Counted from the stretch's first letter, positions 26,714-36,085 are shown. The stretch is 64,000 bases of DNA from Tianweitania populi (GCF_014652875.1 NZ_BMZQ01000002.1:310001-374000); one strand, 5' to 3'. Notes: generated by a model not told the origin, from the sequence alone. A program made the numbers and translations.

Positions 26714-27433
26714 ATGAATAAGAAGATCTTGGGTGCGGCTGCCTTGGTTGTGGCCGCGGGTCTCCCCGGCATCGCATCGGCGGCTTCCACGGCCATCGCG
26801 ACCACGAACGTCAATCTGCGCGCGGGTCCGTCCACCGAGTATCCGGCCGTCAACATCGTTCAGGCCGGCTACAGCGTGCGCGTTTACGGCTGCCTCAGCA
26901 ATCGCTCCTGGTGCGACGTGTCTTATGGCCCACAGCGCGGCTGGATGTCGTCCAATTATCTCGCTTACGTCCAGAACGGCCGCCGTTACACCGGCGAACG
27001 CGTCGTCGGCTATATCGGCGCACCAACCATCGGCTTCTCTGTAGGCAGCTACTGGGATGATCACTACCGCGGCCGCTCCTTCTATCGCGACCGCGACCGT
27101 TGGGATCGCCGTGGTGGATGGGACCGTCCGCGCCCGCCGCGCGATGACTGGCGCGATCGCCGGGACCGCCGCGAAGATTGGGAAGACCGCCGCGAGCGTC
27201 GTGGTGACTGGGAAGACCGTCGTGACGATCGCGACCGTCGCGCCGGCTGGGATGAGCGCCGGGATCGCGGCGAAGACCGTGGCCGCGACGAGCGCCGGGA
27301 TGATCGTGGCCCAGGCCCCGACCGTCGCCCCGAGCCGCGCGATGAACGTGTCGATCGCGGTGAAGATCGTCGTCCCGATGGTGGCGGAGAACGCGTGATC
27401 CGCAGGTATGAGCAGGATCGCTTCAAGCAGTAA
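26714..27433 (+). CDS. Secreted SH3b protein with Arg/Asp repeat tail
   Basis: This 239-aa protein has a signal peptide (1-23, ending ASAAS) and a bacterial SH3 domain (about 28-85, TTNVNLRAGPSTEYPAVNIV through GWMSSNYLAYV) of the kind that binds cell-wall peptides. A long low-complexity tail (about 115-235) is built of D, R, E, W and G with repeats of the DWEDRR type. The SD is AGAGGT. The tail is strongly charged and probably disordered. Similar SH3/RDR-rich proteins occur in rhizobia without assigned roles. The EcfG-type promoter suggests induction under general stress. A terminator follows. Confidence 0.85.
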   Translation: MNKKILGAAALVVAAGLPGIASAASTAIATTNVNLRAGPSTEYPAVNIVQAGYSVRVYGCLSNRSWCDVSYGPQRGWMSSNYLAYVQNGRRYTGERVVGYIGAPTIGFSVGSYWDDHYRGRSFYRDRDRWDRRGGWDRPRPPRDDWRDRRDRREDWEDRRERRGDWEDRRDDRDRRAGWDERRDRGEDRGRDERRDDRGPGPDRRPEPRDERVDRGEDRRPDGGGERVIRRYEQDRFKQ

Positions 27434-27442
27434 GCAGAAAGC

Positions 27443-27472
27443 AAAAAGGCGGGGCTTTGGTCCCGCCTTTTT
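27443..27472. terminator. Bidirectional terminator between convergent genes
   Basis: AAAAAGGCGGG / CCCGCCTTTTT with an 8-nt loop sits between the convergent SH3 and DUF779 genes and has A/T tracts on both sides. Confidence 0.92.
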
Positions 27473-27490
27473 CTTTGCCCGCAACTGCCG

Positions 27491-27841
27491 TCAGGAAACC
27501 GCGCAGACTGTCGATCGCGTCAGGAAGCGCTTCTCCCGGCCATTGTCCAACGAGAACATGCCGCCACGGCCGGGTACTACGTCTATGATGAGGTCGCTGT
27601 TCTTCCACACTTCGTAGTTTGCCGCTCCGATATAGAACGGCGTGCCGTCGATCTCGCCCAGAAGCACATCGTGGTCGCCGATCAGGAACTCGCCGCGCGC
27701 ATAACACATCGGCGAAGATCCATCGCAGCAGCCGCCGGACTGATGAAACAGCACCGGGCCATGCTCGGCAATGATCTCGGCCAGCAGCTCCCTTGCAGCA
27801 TGCGTGGCCGAAACCTTGTTGAGCGAGGTGTGCGCCGACAT
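27491..27841 (-). CDS. DUF779 protein
   Basis: This 116-aa protein carries the DUF779 signature FHQSGGCCDGSSPMCY (about residues 33-48), a cysteine-rich loop likely to bind metal, and DVLLGEIDGTPFYIG. Genes of this family nearly always sit next to an aldehyde dehydrogenase under an AcoR-type regulator, exactly as here. The role is unknown but presumed to support alcohol/aldehyde oxidation. The start is ATG 27841; a TTG one codon earlier is possible. It is 57 bp downstream of the dehydrogenase on the same strand. Confidence 0.9.
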   Translation of the reverse strand: MSAHTSLNKVSATHAARELLAEIIAEHGPVLFHQSGGCCDGSSPMCYARGEFLIGDHDVLLGEIDGTPFYIGAANYEVWKNSDLIIDVVPGRGGMFSLDNGREKRFLTRSTVCAVS

Positions 27842-27898
27842 CAATTACCTTTCAAGAAACAGGCTACGCCGGAAAGACGTCGCCCGTACGCGTATCGC

Positions 27899-29416
27899 TC
27901 AGAAGAAGCCGAGCTTCTTCGGGCTGTAAGACACCAGCATGTTCTTGGTCTGCTGGTAGTGATCGAGCATCATCTTGTGCGTTTCGCGTCCGATGCCGGA
28001 CTGCTTGTAGCCGCCGAAGGCCGCGTGGGCGGGATAGGCATGATAGCAGTTCGTCCACACACGGCCCGCATGGATGGCGCGGCCGAAGCGGTAAGCGCGC
28101 GTGCCGTCACGGGTCCAGATGCCGGCGCCAAGGCCGTAGAGCGTGTCATTGGCGATCGACAGCGCTTCCTCATCGTCCTTGAAGGTCGTGACCGACACCA
28201 CCGGCCCGAAGATTTCCTCTTGGAAGACGCGCATTTTGTTGTGGCCCTTGAAGACCGTCGGCTTGACGTAATAGCCGCCAGCCAGATCGCCTTCGAGATT
28301 GGCGCGCTCGCCACCCGTCAGCACTTCCGCGCCTTCCTGACGGCCGATGTCGAAATAGCCGAGGATCTTGTCCAACTGCTCCTGCGAGGCCTGCGCACCC
28401 AACATGGTGGCGGGATCGAGCGGGTCGCCCTGCACGATGGCATCGACGCGCTTCAGGGCCTTTTCGATGAACTTGTCGTAGATCTTCTCATGCACGAGCG
28501 CGCGGCTCGGGCAGGTGCAGACCTCGCCCTGGTTCAACGCAAACATCACGAAGCCCTCGATCGCCTTGTCGAGGAAGTCGTCGTCATCGGCTGCCGTGTC
28601 TTCGAAGAAGATGTTGGGCGACTTGCCGCCGAGTTCCAGCGTCACCGGAATGAGGTTCTGGCTGGCATATTGCATGATCAGCCGGCCGGTCGAGGTTTCG
28701 CCGGTAAAGGCGATCTTGGCGATACGGTTCGACGACGCTAGCGGCTTGCCGGCCTCGAGGCCGAAGCCGTTGACGATGTTGAGCACGCCGGCCGGCAGAA
28801 GATCACCGATCAGGTCAGCCCACAGCATGATGGTGGCCGGCGTTTGTTCGGCTGGCTTCAGCACCACGCAGTTGCCGGCGGCTAGGGCGGGCGCCAGCTT
28901 CCAGCAGGCCATCAGCAGCGGGAAGTTCCAGGGAATGATCTGGCCGACGACGCCGAGCGGCTCATGGAAGTGGTAGGCGACCGTGTCGTGATCGATCTCG
29001 GAAATACCGCCTTCCTGCGACCTTAGTACGCCGGCAAAGTACCGGAAATGGTCGATCGCGAGTGGCACGTCTGCTGCGGTCGTTTCGCGGATCGGCTTGC
29101 CGTTGTCCCAGGTCTCTGCCAGCGCCAGCAGGTCGAGATTTTCTTCCATGCGGTCAGCGATCTTGAGCAGCGCGCTGGCGCGTTCCTGTGGGCTGGTGCG
29201 ACCCCAAGCATCCTTTGCCTTGTGAGCGGCGTCGAGCGCGGCTTCCACGTCGGCAGCTTCGGAGCGCGCGACTTCGCCGAGCGGACGGCCTGTCACCGGC
29301 GAGATGTTTTCGAAATAGCGGCCGGATTTCGGTGCGACCCATTCGCCGCCGATGAAATTGTCATAGCGCTTGGCAAAGGGGACCTTGGCCGCGCGCAGAA
29401 ATTCAGGCTTGTTCAT
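27899..29416 (-). CDS. NAD-dependent aldehyde dehydrogenase
   Basis: This 505-aa aldehyde dehydrogenase oxidises aldehydes to acids with NAD+. The general base Glu lies in [11 protein letters not shown], the catalytic Cys in [11 protein letters not shown], and the cofactor loop in [22 protein letters not shown]. Overall it resembles the AldB/ExaC group used in ethanol and acetaldehyde oxidation. The ATG at 29416 has a strong GGAGGT ribosome-binding site. It lies between its likely regulator and DUF779, all on the minus strand. Confidence 0.94.
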   Translation of the reverse strand: MNKPEFLRAAKVPFAKRYDNFIGGEWVAPKSGRYFENISPVTGRPLGEVARSEAADVEAALDAAHKAKDAWGRTSPQERASALLKIADRMEENLDLLALAETWDNGKPIRETTAADVPLAIDHFRYFAGVLRSQEGGISEIDHDTVAYHFHEPLGVVGQIIPWNFPLLMACWKLAPALAAGNCVVLKPAEQTPATIMLWADLIGDLLPAGVLNIVNGFGLEAGKPLASSNRIAKIAFTGETSTGRLIMQYASQNLIPVTLELGGKSPNIFFEDTAADDDDFLDKAIEGFVMFALNQGEVCTCPSRALVHEKIYDKFIEKALKRVDAIVQGDPLDPATMLGAQASQEQLDKILGYFDIGRQEGAEVLTGGERANLEGDLAGGYYVKPTVFKGHNKMRVFQEEIFGPVVSVTTFKDDEEALSIANDTLYGLGAGIWTRDGTRAYRFGRAIHAGRVWTNCYHAYPAHAAFGGYKQSGIGRETHKMMLDHYQQTKNMLVSYSPKKLGFF

Positions 29417-29517
29417 GATGACCTCCCAGATGAACACGCGCCTTTAGGCGCTTAGGCAGGAGCATCGTCGGCAAAGCGAAACCTGTCATCTCTCCCGAGC
29501 CTCCAGGGGATAAGGAG

Positions 29518-29535
29518 TGTCGCAGATCTGAGACA
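29518..29535. promoter_or_regulatory. Candidate operator for the AcoR-like regulator
   Basis: The 18-bp sequence TGTCGCAGATCTGAGACA is palindromic except for one base pair and is centred about 110 bp upstream of the aldehyde dehydrogenase start, directly after the regulator gene. TGTC/GACA half-sites are typical of Fis/AcoR-type activators. Assignment to this regulator is inference. Confidence 0.5.
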
Positions 29536-29556
29536 GGGTGCAGTGCGGAAGGTGAT

Positions 29557-30519
29557 CTAGTGCGGCCGCTCGAGCCCGGTCTTGTTCAGCTTGCGATGCA
29601 TGGTGGCCCGGCTGATGCCGAGCAGCTTGGCCGCAGCCGAAACATTGCCGCCGGCGCGCGCCAAGGCACGCTGCAATACGCCACGCTCGGCATCCGTGAG
29701 GTCCTCGGCGCGCTGACCACCAAGTAGCTCGGAGGCCGGCAACGTTCCCAAAAGAACCTCGTCGGACAGGCCGAGTGCTTGGCGCGCGACCCGCGTCGCA
29801 CCAACCACCATGTCGTCGGCATCGAGCGCCAGCAGCCCTCCTCCCGCTTTGTCCGCTGTTGGTGCAACCACGATGCGGGCACTTGGAAAAGCCAGCCGGA
29901 AGGTCTCGGCTTCGATCCGCCGCGCGGCATCGGCAACCGCCACCGCAATCAGGCTTGCAAACCCTTCCGTCAGATCAGCGCGGCAGGACGATACGTCGAG
30001 TGCGGCCGCCAGCCGTCCCTGATGATCGAAGATCGGCGCGGTGGTGCAAGACATCAGCGTATTGCGCGAGAAGAAATGCTGGTCGCGGTGGATCGTCAGT
30101 GCCCTCTGCTCAACCAGGCAGGTGCCGATCCCGTTCGTGCCTTCCGAGCGCTCGCTCCAGACAGTACCGGTCCAAAGACCCCATTCATCAAAGGTCTCGT
30201 CGTCGCCGGCAGCACCACGGCGCTCCAACGGAATACCGTCGCGATCGGCCAGAAGTACGCAACAGCCGACGCCGCCAACAGCCTGATACAACCGGTCGAG
30301 ACTGGCTTGCGCGGCATAAAGCAGCGGCTCGATGCGCTGGCGCGCATGCCGCAACTCGGCCGATGTCAGCCGTTGCGGCGGAGCGGACGCTGCGGGATCG
30401 AGATGATGCAAAGCCAGCGAGCGCTGCCATGATGCGACCAGCGCCGAGCGCGCCGCTTCGTTGGAAGCGATCGCCGCCTGCACGCGGTTCGTGTGTTGCG
30501 CGATGTGTGTTCCGACCAC
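29557..30519 (-). CDS. GAF-Fis regulator (AcoR-like, no AAA+ domain)
   Basis: This 320-aa regulator has an N-terminal sensor region with a GAF domain (about 70-200; WSERSEGTNGIGTCL and HFFSRNTLMSCTTAPIFD are typical of AcoR) and a C-terminal Fis-type helix-turn-helix (about 280-318, GGNVSAAAKLLGISRATMHRKL). The sigma54-interacting AAA+ module is absent and the total length confirms this, so it cannot act as a classical sigma54 activator. The start is GTG 30519 with GGAGGAGACC upstream. It probably controls the dehydrogenase/DUF779 pair just downstream. Confidence 0.9.
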   Translation of the reverse strand: MVGTHIAQHTNRVQAAIASNEAARSALVASWQRSLALHHLDPAASAPPQRLTSAELRHARQRIEPLLYAAQASLDRLYQAVGGVGCCVLLADRDGIPLERRGAAGDDETFDEWGLWTGTVWSERSEGTNGIGTCLVEQRALTIHRDQHFFSRNTLMSCTTAPIFDHQGRLAAALDVSSCRADLTEGFASLIAVAVADAARRIEAETFRLAFPSARIVVAPTADKAGGGLLALDADDMVVGATRVARQALGLSDEVLLGTLPASELLGGQRAEDLTDAERGVLQRALARAGGNVSAAAKLLGISRATMHRKLNKTGLERPH

Positions 30520-30580
30520 GGTCTCCTCCCGTTGCCTGCGAATGCCCTACTGCTTCCGTTCAACTCCGATTGTCATGCCT

Positions 30581-30610
30581 GTTGCCGGCGGTCTCCTCCC
30601 AACCGGCAAC
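30581..30610. repeat. Inverted repeat upstream of the regulator gene
   Basis: GTTGCCGG (30581-30588) and CCGGCAAC (30603-30610) form a perfect 8-bp inverted repeat with a 14-nt centre. There is no T-run on either side, so it is more likely an operator or mRNA hairpin than a terminator. A CGGTCTCCTCCC segment inside its loop is repeated at 30519-30530, where its complement forms the regulator's ribosome-binding site. Confidence 0.5.
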
Positions 30611-30626
30611 CGAGCTTAGCCTGCGT

Positions 30627-31976
30627 TCAGCCGTCTGGACAAGCACCATCCATCGGCTGCGCATCGCCTGCCAGACGCTGCGCCAGATCTGCGACCTGGC
30701 CGCGAATATCGGGAATGGCGATGATCTCCCAGAAGCACCCCGCCGTGATCGGTCCCACGGCAAAAAGCCGATCGGAAACGGAGCCATCGCCACGGATCGT
30801 CGCGCCTTCCGGCGTGACATGGATGCCAAGACCGAGAGGGTCGCGATGAAGGATGCCCGCATCGCGCAGTTCGGCCAGCAGCGGGTTGTGGGTCCTGGCG
30901 AGATCGCCGCTGGCGCCACGGCATTCGATCACGAGACGCGCCTCGATGCGCTGTTCCTGGTGGGTGCCCCGCTTCTCGATCGTCACGACGGCGCCTTCGC
31001 TGCTGCCTTCCACAGCAGCCACGCGAGCGCTGATGATGCGTAATTGGCCGTCCGCCTGTGCGGCCGCCAAACGCGCATAAATCTGCGGCGCCATACGGTG
31101 GCGATGAACATCCCAGAAGGGACGGACATGGCGCAGGAAGCGCTGGTGGTCCTTATCGGAAAGACCTTGCCACAGCGCCTGCGTGTGGGGCCGAAGGCTA
31201 TCCACCACCCCGCGCCAATCAAAACCTTCGGCCTGTTTCTGAAGCACACGCTTTCGCAGCCAGCGGACCATGCCGATCAGATCAGTCTGTTTGGGCACGT
31301 CCGCCGCGTCCAACTCCAGCGGCTCCACAGAGCGATGCGGCTGGGGGAGTAAGCCCCGCCGCGAGATGGCCGTGATAGGACCCTTGTGGCCTCGATCCAG
31401 AAGCGACACCACGGCATCCACCATGGACAGGCCGGTGCCGACGATGGCGATGGGCGCATCATCGGACAAAGACGGTATTGGCGCGTTGGACCAGCCGACG
31501 TGCCGCCAAGGTACATCAGGCAACGAAGGCGCTTCGTTACCAGTGGCAAGGATCGCCGCTTCGGCAGTATATCGCTCGCCATCCTTGGTCACGGCCGAAA
31601 CGCTGGCACCGTCCTCATCGAGCGTCGCGACGTCGCTGCGCACCCATTCAAAGCGAGGCGTGTTCAGAAAGGGCGCAATGAGGCTCTGGAGATAATCGCG
31701 GTATAAACGGCGCGGCACATAGGAGTGTCCCGTCCAGCCGCCTTCCGGTTTCCATCGGTCGACATGGCCGATCCAATCCTTGAAGTGGCTGGGTTGATCG
31801 GGGAATGCGCTCATACGCTCGGCGCGAACATTCAGGAGATGGCCTGGATGCTCCGTGCCGTAAGCAATGCCGGCGGCAAGGTCGCCGCGTTCAAACAGGA
31901 CGACCTTTTCAACCTGCGGCCGTGATAGAAGCTGGACGGCGGCCAGAACACCACTGGCTCCGCCGCCGATCACCAT
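30627..31976 (-). CDS. FAD/NAD(P)-binding protein
   Basis: This 449-aa putative oxidoreductase has an N-terminal Rossmann dinucleotide site VIGGGASGVLAAVQL (about 2-16), a second site IAIVGTGLSMVDAVV near residue 180, and GITAGCFWEIIAIPD-type C-terminal sequence. It resembles the FAD_NAD_binding_9 / HpyO-like group; the substrate is unknown. The start is ATG 31976. The frame stays open 13 codons upstream to a TAA without another standard start, so the glycine motif begins unusually close to the N-terminus. It is followed by the inverted repeat at 30581. Confidence 0.82.
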   Translation of the reverse strand: MVIGGGASGVLAAVQLLSRPQVEKVVLFERGDLAAGIAYGTEHPGHLLNVRAERMSAFPDQPSHFKDWIGHVDRWKPEGGWTGHSYVPRRLYRDYLQSLIAPFLNTPRFEWVRSDVATLDEDGASVSAVTKDGERYTAEAAILATGNEAPSLPDVPWRHVGWSNAPIPSLSDDAPIAIVGTGLSMVDAVVSLLDRGHKGPITAISRRGLLPQPHRSVEPLELDAADVPKQTDLIGMVRWLRKRVLQKQAEGFDWRGVVDSLRPHTQALWQGLSDKDHQRFLRHVRPFWDVHRHRMAPQIYARLAAAQADGQLRIISARVAAVEGSSEGAVVTIEKRGTHQEQRIEARLVIECRGASGDLARTHNPLLAELRDAGILHRDPLGLGIHVTPEGATIRGDGSVSDRLFAVGPITAGCFWEIIAIPDIRGQVADLAQRLAGDAQPMDGACPDG

Positions 31977-32042
31977 GAATGTTCTCAGAACCGCCTCCAG
32001 ATCGCAAATTTCATCCCGTTATTGCGACCTGGATGAAGGAAA

Positions 32043-32912
32043 TCAACCTTTACGGCCTTCCTCGTCCAGCGAATCGAACTCGCCTTCAGTCAGGGAAATG
32101 GCCGCGCCGGCGACGTTCTCCTCAAGGTGCCTCACCTTCGACGTGCCGGGGATCGGCAGCATCACCGGCGAGCGCTTCAGGATCCAGGCGAGCGCAATCT
32201 GGCTCGGTGAAGCCCCATGCTCGCGTGCGATCGTGTCGAGGATGCTTCCTTCAACCGCGAGGTCGCCGGACGCCAGCGGCGCCCAGGGAATGAAGCCGAT
32301 CTTGTTGGCCTCGCAATAATCGAGAACATCCTCGCTGCCGCGCGCCACCAGATTGTAGCGGTTCTGCACAGTCGCTACCGGAAACACCTTCGAGGCCGCC
32401 TCGATTTCTTCCACCGACACTTCGCTCAGACCCGCATAGCGGATGATGCCCTGGTCGATCAGCGACTTGATTGCATCGAACTGCTCGCTGCGATCGACAT
32501 CTGAGTCGATGCGGTGCAACTGCCAGAGGTCGATCTGCTCGACGCCGAGCTTCTTCAGGCTCTTCTTGGCTTCTTCGATGAGGTGCTCGGGATTGCCCTT
32601 CGGGGTCCAGATATTCGGGCCTTCGCGCGTCAAGCCGCCCTTGGTGGCGATTAGCATGTCGCTGCCATAAGGATGCAGCGCTTCGCGGATCAACTCTTCC
32701 GACACGTCCGGTCCGTAGGAATTGGCGGTGTCGATCAGGTTGATGCCGAGCTCGGGCACCCGCTTCAGCGTGCGGATGCTTTCTTCGCGATCTTCGGGCG
32801 GACCCCATATGCCGGGACCGGTGATCCGCATGGCGCCGAAGCCGAGGCGGTTGACGGTGATCGAACCGCCGATGGAGAATTGGCCGGACTTTGCCGCGTC
32901 GAGTTCGGGCAT
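32043..32912 (-). CDS. Aldo/keto reductase
   Basis: This 289-aa NADPH-dependent reductase has the TIM-barrel AKR family motifs. The catalytic tetrad is visible as Asp and Tyr in [18 protein letters not shown], Lys in LIATKGGL, and His in [26 protein letters not shown] is the C-terminal cofactor site. The physiological substrate is unknown. ATG 32912 follows AGGAAG. It reads toward the FAD-protein gene (66-bp gap), so the two may be co-transcribed. Confidence 0.93.
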   Translation of the reverse strand: MPELDAAKSGQFSIGGSITVNRLGFGAMRITGPGIWGPPEDREESIRTLKRVPELGINLIDTANSYGPDVSEELIREALHPYGSDMLIATKGGLTREGPNIWTPKGNPEHLIEEAKKSLKKLGVEQIDLWQLHRIDSDVDRSEQFDAIKSLIDQGIIRYAGLSEVSVEEIEAASKVFPVATVQNRYNLVARGSEDVLDYCEANKIGFIPWAPLASGDLAVEGSILDTIAREHGASPSQIALAWILKRSPVMLPIPGTSKVRHLEENVAGAAISLTEGEFDSLDEEGRKG

Positions 32913-33002
32913 GGTACGCTTCCTTCTGCTTGGGATTGCAGCCTTACATAGGAAGCGGACCGGCTCGTGTAAGGGCGATTGCCCGGTTGGACGACCCCTC
33001 CC

Positions 33003-34715
33003 TTATTCCGGAGCGGCCTCCGGCGCTGTGTAACGGCGGCGCACGGCTTCGATGATGCCCTTGCGCGTATCGTCCGGCGACAGGCTATCATCCCGCTCGA
33101 TGGCGCGCGCTTCTTCCGCCATCTCGTCGTCGCGAAGCTGCTTCTTGAACCAGGTCGAGAAATCACCGGCGCGCAGATGGTGCAGCCAGGTTTCTTCGTC
33201 GATCCCTTCCGCGACCTGGACGAAGATCATGAGGTTCTGGATGCGCAGGTTCATCTTGTCGCCTGGGCCACGGAAATAGAAGCTGCCCTGCTCGTTGAGC
33301 GTGCCGACCGCATATTTGCGCGAATGGCGCTTGCGCGATTGCAGCGGCTTGATCGGCGTGATCGGGCGCGGCGCGTCCTCACCATCGGGGCGCCAGAACA
33401 GCACCTGCTCATCCGATGCAGGCTTCACGCCCGCAGGCATGTCGCGGCCCGTCATGGCGCAGAACTTCTTGATGACCTTGTCGCCTTCCGGCCCCAGCGC
33501 GATCACCGCCGTAGCGAGCTTCAGCGCATCAGCCGACACGGAATCCGGATGCACGGTGATCATTATCATGCCGGGGAAACGCACCGACAGCACCAGCGGC
33601 GTATCTTCGCGGCGCTTGGGCATGAGGTGATGCGTTTCATCGACGATCAGCCAATGCGGTCGGGCGCAGCGCGAACGAAGCCGGCCGAGTTCAGGCAGGA
33701 AGTCGGTGAAGAAGGGCGGGCGCTCATCCAGACCCAGCGCCAGCGTACTCACCACGATGTTGGTGCGGCTTTGCTCCAGCAGTTGCAGGGCCTGTTCCTT
33801 GGTGGGCGCAGCCTCGCCGTCGCCAACCACGACCGCATGTTCCAGCCCGTCATAATCGCCTTCCGGGTCGAACACGCAAAACTGGAAATCCTTTTCCACG
33901 AAGCGCTCAGTCAGTGCCGTCGCCAGCGTGGACTTGCCGATGCCGGACGTTCCGGCGATCAGCACCGTGTCAGTCGGCCAAAGCTCGACGGGCGTATCAT
34001 CGTCGTTGCAGCCAACGGCAACCGCCTGCTTCTGCACCAGCGGTTCCTCGCCGCCCTTCTTCAGCACGCGGTCGATCAGGTTCTCCACCGCGCGCCCTCG
34101 CTCCGAGCGCATCACGAGGTCGGCCGTTTCTTTCAGGGCCGGAATGGCGTTGGCAACCGCAACCCCAAGCCCGCAGCGGCGCAGCAGCGCATGATCGTTT
34201 TCGGCATCACCAATGCCGATGACGTTGTGTGCGGAAAAGCCGAGATCATCGAGCGCGGCATCGAGGCCCGTCGCTTTGTTGACCCCGCTTTGCAGGATCA
34301 TCACAGCGCTCTTGTTGAAGATGATTTCCAGTTCCAGACCCTGTTCGCGGATGAGGTCCAGCGCCGTATTCTGATGCGGCTCCCAGGTGGCGACGATGGC
34401 GCGCCCTACCGACATGCGGTCTACGCCGCGGTCCTTTAGCGCCTCGATAAAAGCCGGCGGCGGCGGCGTGGCGATCACGCGCTCTTCCTCGCTGGCCGGC
34501 GTATAGATCAGCGCGCCGTTTTCCGCGACGATCTTGTCGAACAGCTTGAACTCTGGAAAGCATTCCTTCAGGTCCGGCAGCTCGCGGCCGGTGACCAGGA
34601 TGAGCTTGCGCCCGCTTTCCTTGAACCGCTTCAGCGCCGCCAACGTTTCGGCAGAAACCTTACCGTGGGTGGCAAGCGTTCCGTCATAGTCCGTCGCCAG
34701 CGCGATATAATACAT
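33003..34715 (-). CDS. HAD phosphatase fused to HerA-like ATPase
   Basis: This 570-aa two-domain protein has a HAD type IIB (Cof-like) phosphatase at residues 1-220, with DYDGT at 9-13 (nucleophile Asp9, Asp11) and IGIGDAENDHALL at 166-178. An ATPase domain (about 245-520) of the HerA/DUF87 helicase-like class follows, with Walker A GTSGIGKST at 255-263 and Walker B LIVDE at 356-360. The last part holds the basic segment SRKRHSRKY. The phosphatase half suggests a small phosphorylated substrate and the ATPase half suggests DNA or protein remodelling. The role is unknown. ATG 34715 gives the typical HAD start. Confidence 0.85.
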   Translation of the reverse strand: MYYIALATDYDGTLATHGKVSAETLAALKRFKESGRKLILVTGRELPDLKECFPEFKLFDKIVAENGALIYTPASEEERVIATPPPPAFIEALKDRGVDRMSVGRAIVATWEPHQNTALDLIREQGLELEIIFNKSAVMILQSGVNKATGLDAALDDLGFSAHNVIGIGDAENDHALLRRCGLGVAVANAIPALKETADLVMRSERGRAVENLIDRVLKKGGEEPLVQKQAVAVGCNDDDTPVELWPTDTVLIAGTSGIGKSTLATALTERFVEKDFQFCVFDPEGDYDGLEHAVVVGDGEAAPTKEQALQLLEQSRTNIVVSTLALGLDERPPFFTDFLPELGRLRSRCARPHWLIVDETHHLMPKRREDTPLVLSVRFPGMIMITVHPDSVSADALKLATAVIALGPEGDKVIKKFCAMTGRDMPAGVKPASDEQVLFWRPDGEDAPRPITPIKPLQSRKRHSRKYAVGTLNEQGSFYFRGPGDKMNLRIQNLMIFVQVAEGIDEETWLHHLRAGDFSTWFKKQLRDDEMAEEARAIERDDSLSPDDTRKGIIEAVRRRYTAPEAAPE

Positions 34716-34844
34716 CCGTTCTCCGATCAGGCAGCCTTTGTTGATGCATCAACGCGCCGCGCTCAGATCAGTTACAGCTAATGCTGCCGGAGCGCGATCA
34801 CACTCTGTTCAGAGCGCTGTGTTCGGTCAGCGCCATGCCTCGTA

Positions 34845-35927
34845 TCAACGGAAGTGCTTGGACAGCTTCAGGCCCTGCGCCTGGTAGTTCGACTGGAGGT
34901 CCGCGCCATAAAGCGCATCTGGCCGATCCTGCATATGCTCGTAAACCAGACGGCCAACGATCTGGCCGTGTTCCAGAATGAAGGGCACTTCGTGGCTGCG
35001 CACTTCCAGCACGGCCCGGCTCCCCGTGCCGCCAGCCTGCGAATGGCCGAAGCCGGGGTCGAAAAAACCGGCGTAATGGACCCGAAATTCCCCGACTAGC
35101 GGGTCAAAAGGGGTCATTTCAGCCGCAAAATCGGGTGGAACATGCACGGCTTCGCGGGAAACCAGGATATAAAACTCGTCGGGATCGAGGATCAGCTCGC
35201 CCTGGCCACGATCCGTCAGCGGCTCCCAGAAGTCGGCGGCGTCCTGAGCTGCGCGCTTGTCGACATCCACCACGCCGGTGTGATGCTTGCCGCGATAGCC
35301 GATCACGCCACCGCCCGTACCCTTGAGGTCGATCGATAGCGCAATACCGTTGCCGGAAATGTTGGGCTGTTCGGACGCAACCAGCGTTTCGCGCTCATGC
35401 AGATCGAGCAGCGCCGCCCCATCCAGCATCGCCGAGCCCGTGCGGAAGCGAATCTGCGACAGCCTTGAGCCGGTACGCACCACGATCGGGAAGGTGCGCG
35501 GGGAGACTTCGAGATAAAGCGGGCCGCGATAGCCGGCCGGGATCTTGTCGAATTCCTGGCCGTGATCCGTCATCACGCGGGTAAAGATGTCGAGCCGGCC
35601 GGTCGAGCTTTTCGGATTGGCCGAAGCGGCGATCTCGCTCGGAAGCGCCAGCGCTTCCAGCAGCGGCACGATGTACACGCAGCCGGTTTCCAGCACCGCG
35701 CCGGCGCTGAGGTCGATCTCGTGCAGCTTCAGGCGGTCGAGCTTGGCTTCCACCGTGCTGGCCTGGCCCGGCAGAAAGCTCGCACGCACCCGGTAAGCCT
35801 TCGCACCCAGGCGCAGGTCGAGGCTCGCCGGCTGGATCTGGTCGGTGTCGAGCGGACGGCCAGTCGTCAGCGCGCCGCTTTGAAAAAGCGCCGCTATGTC
35901 TCGATCGGGAAGAATGCCTGTACGCAA
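34845..35927 (-). CDS. 2'-deoxycytidine 5'-triphosphate deaminase (long form)
   Basis: This 360-aa protein of the DCD/dUTPase superfamily is the alphaproteobacterial two-unit form. Repeated trimer-forming beta folds appear as LGAKAYRVRASF and KSSTGRLDIFTRVMTDHGQEFD in the first half and DEFYILVSREAVHVP and HYAGFFDPGFGHSQAGGTGSRAVLEV in the second. It would deaminate dCTP toward dUTP for thymidylate synthesis. The start is TTG 35927, with GGAG upstream at wide spacing; no ATG is available. It is divergent from the SAM-II-controlled metZ. Confidence 0.9.
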   Translation of the reverse strand: MRTGILPDRDIAALFQSGALTTGRPLDTDQIQPASLDLRLGAKAYRVRASFLPGQASTVEAKLDRLKLHEIDLSAGAVLETGCVYIVPLLEALALPSEIAASANPKSSTGRLDIFTRVMTDHGQEFDKIPAGYRGPLYLEVSPRTFPIVVRTGSRLSQIRFRTGSAMLDGAALLDLHERETLVASEQPNISGNGIALSIDLKGTGGGVIGYRGKHHTGVVDVDKRAAQDAADFWEPLTDRGQGELILDPDEFYILVSREAVHVPPDFAAEMTPFDPLVGEFRVHYAGFFDPGFGHSQAGGTGSRAVLEVRSHEVPFILEHGQIVGRLVYEHMQDRPDALYGADLQSNYQAQGLKLSKHFR

Positions 35928-36009
35928 CCTGAGCCTACTCCTACGCGTGCGCGAGGATGGGCAAAGCGCAAGGTTGACGCAAGCATTCGCGCGGGTCTAA
36001 AGGACCTTA

Positions 36010-36068
36010 TCCCGTGGTGATTTGCCGGTCGGCTTGCAGCCACGTTAAACAAGTCGCTAAAGGACCGT
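36010..36068 (+). promoter_or_regulatory. SAM-II riboswitch upstream of metZ
   Basis: Helix P1 is CGTGG (36013-36017) with CCACG (36040-36044). The conserved GTGATTTG follows the first strand. The loop CGGTC (36026-36030) pairs with GACCG (36063-36067) as the pseudoknot, and the linker TTAAACAAGTCGCTAAAGGACC carries the SAM-II consensus. SAM-II RNAs are known before metA/metZ in alphaproteobacteria and sense S-adenosylmethionine. It lies 73 bp before the metZ start. Confidence 0.93.
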
Positions 36069-36085
36069 GGGCGTTGAGCCTTTTG

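Noticed and set aside
30581-30610. Transcription terminator after the regulator's upstream region
   Set aside because: The inverted repeat has no T-run on either strand.
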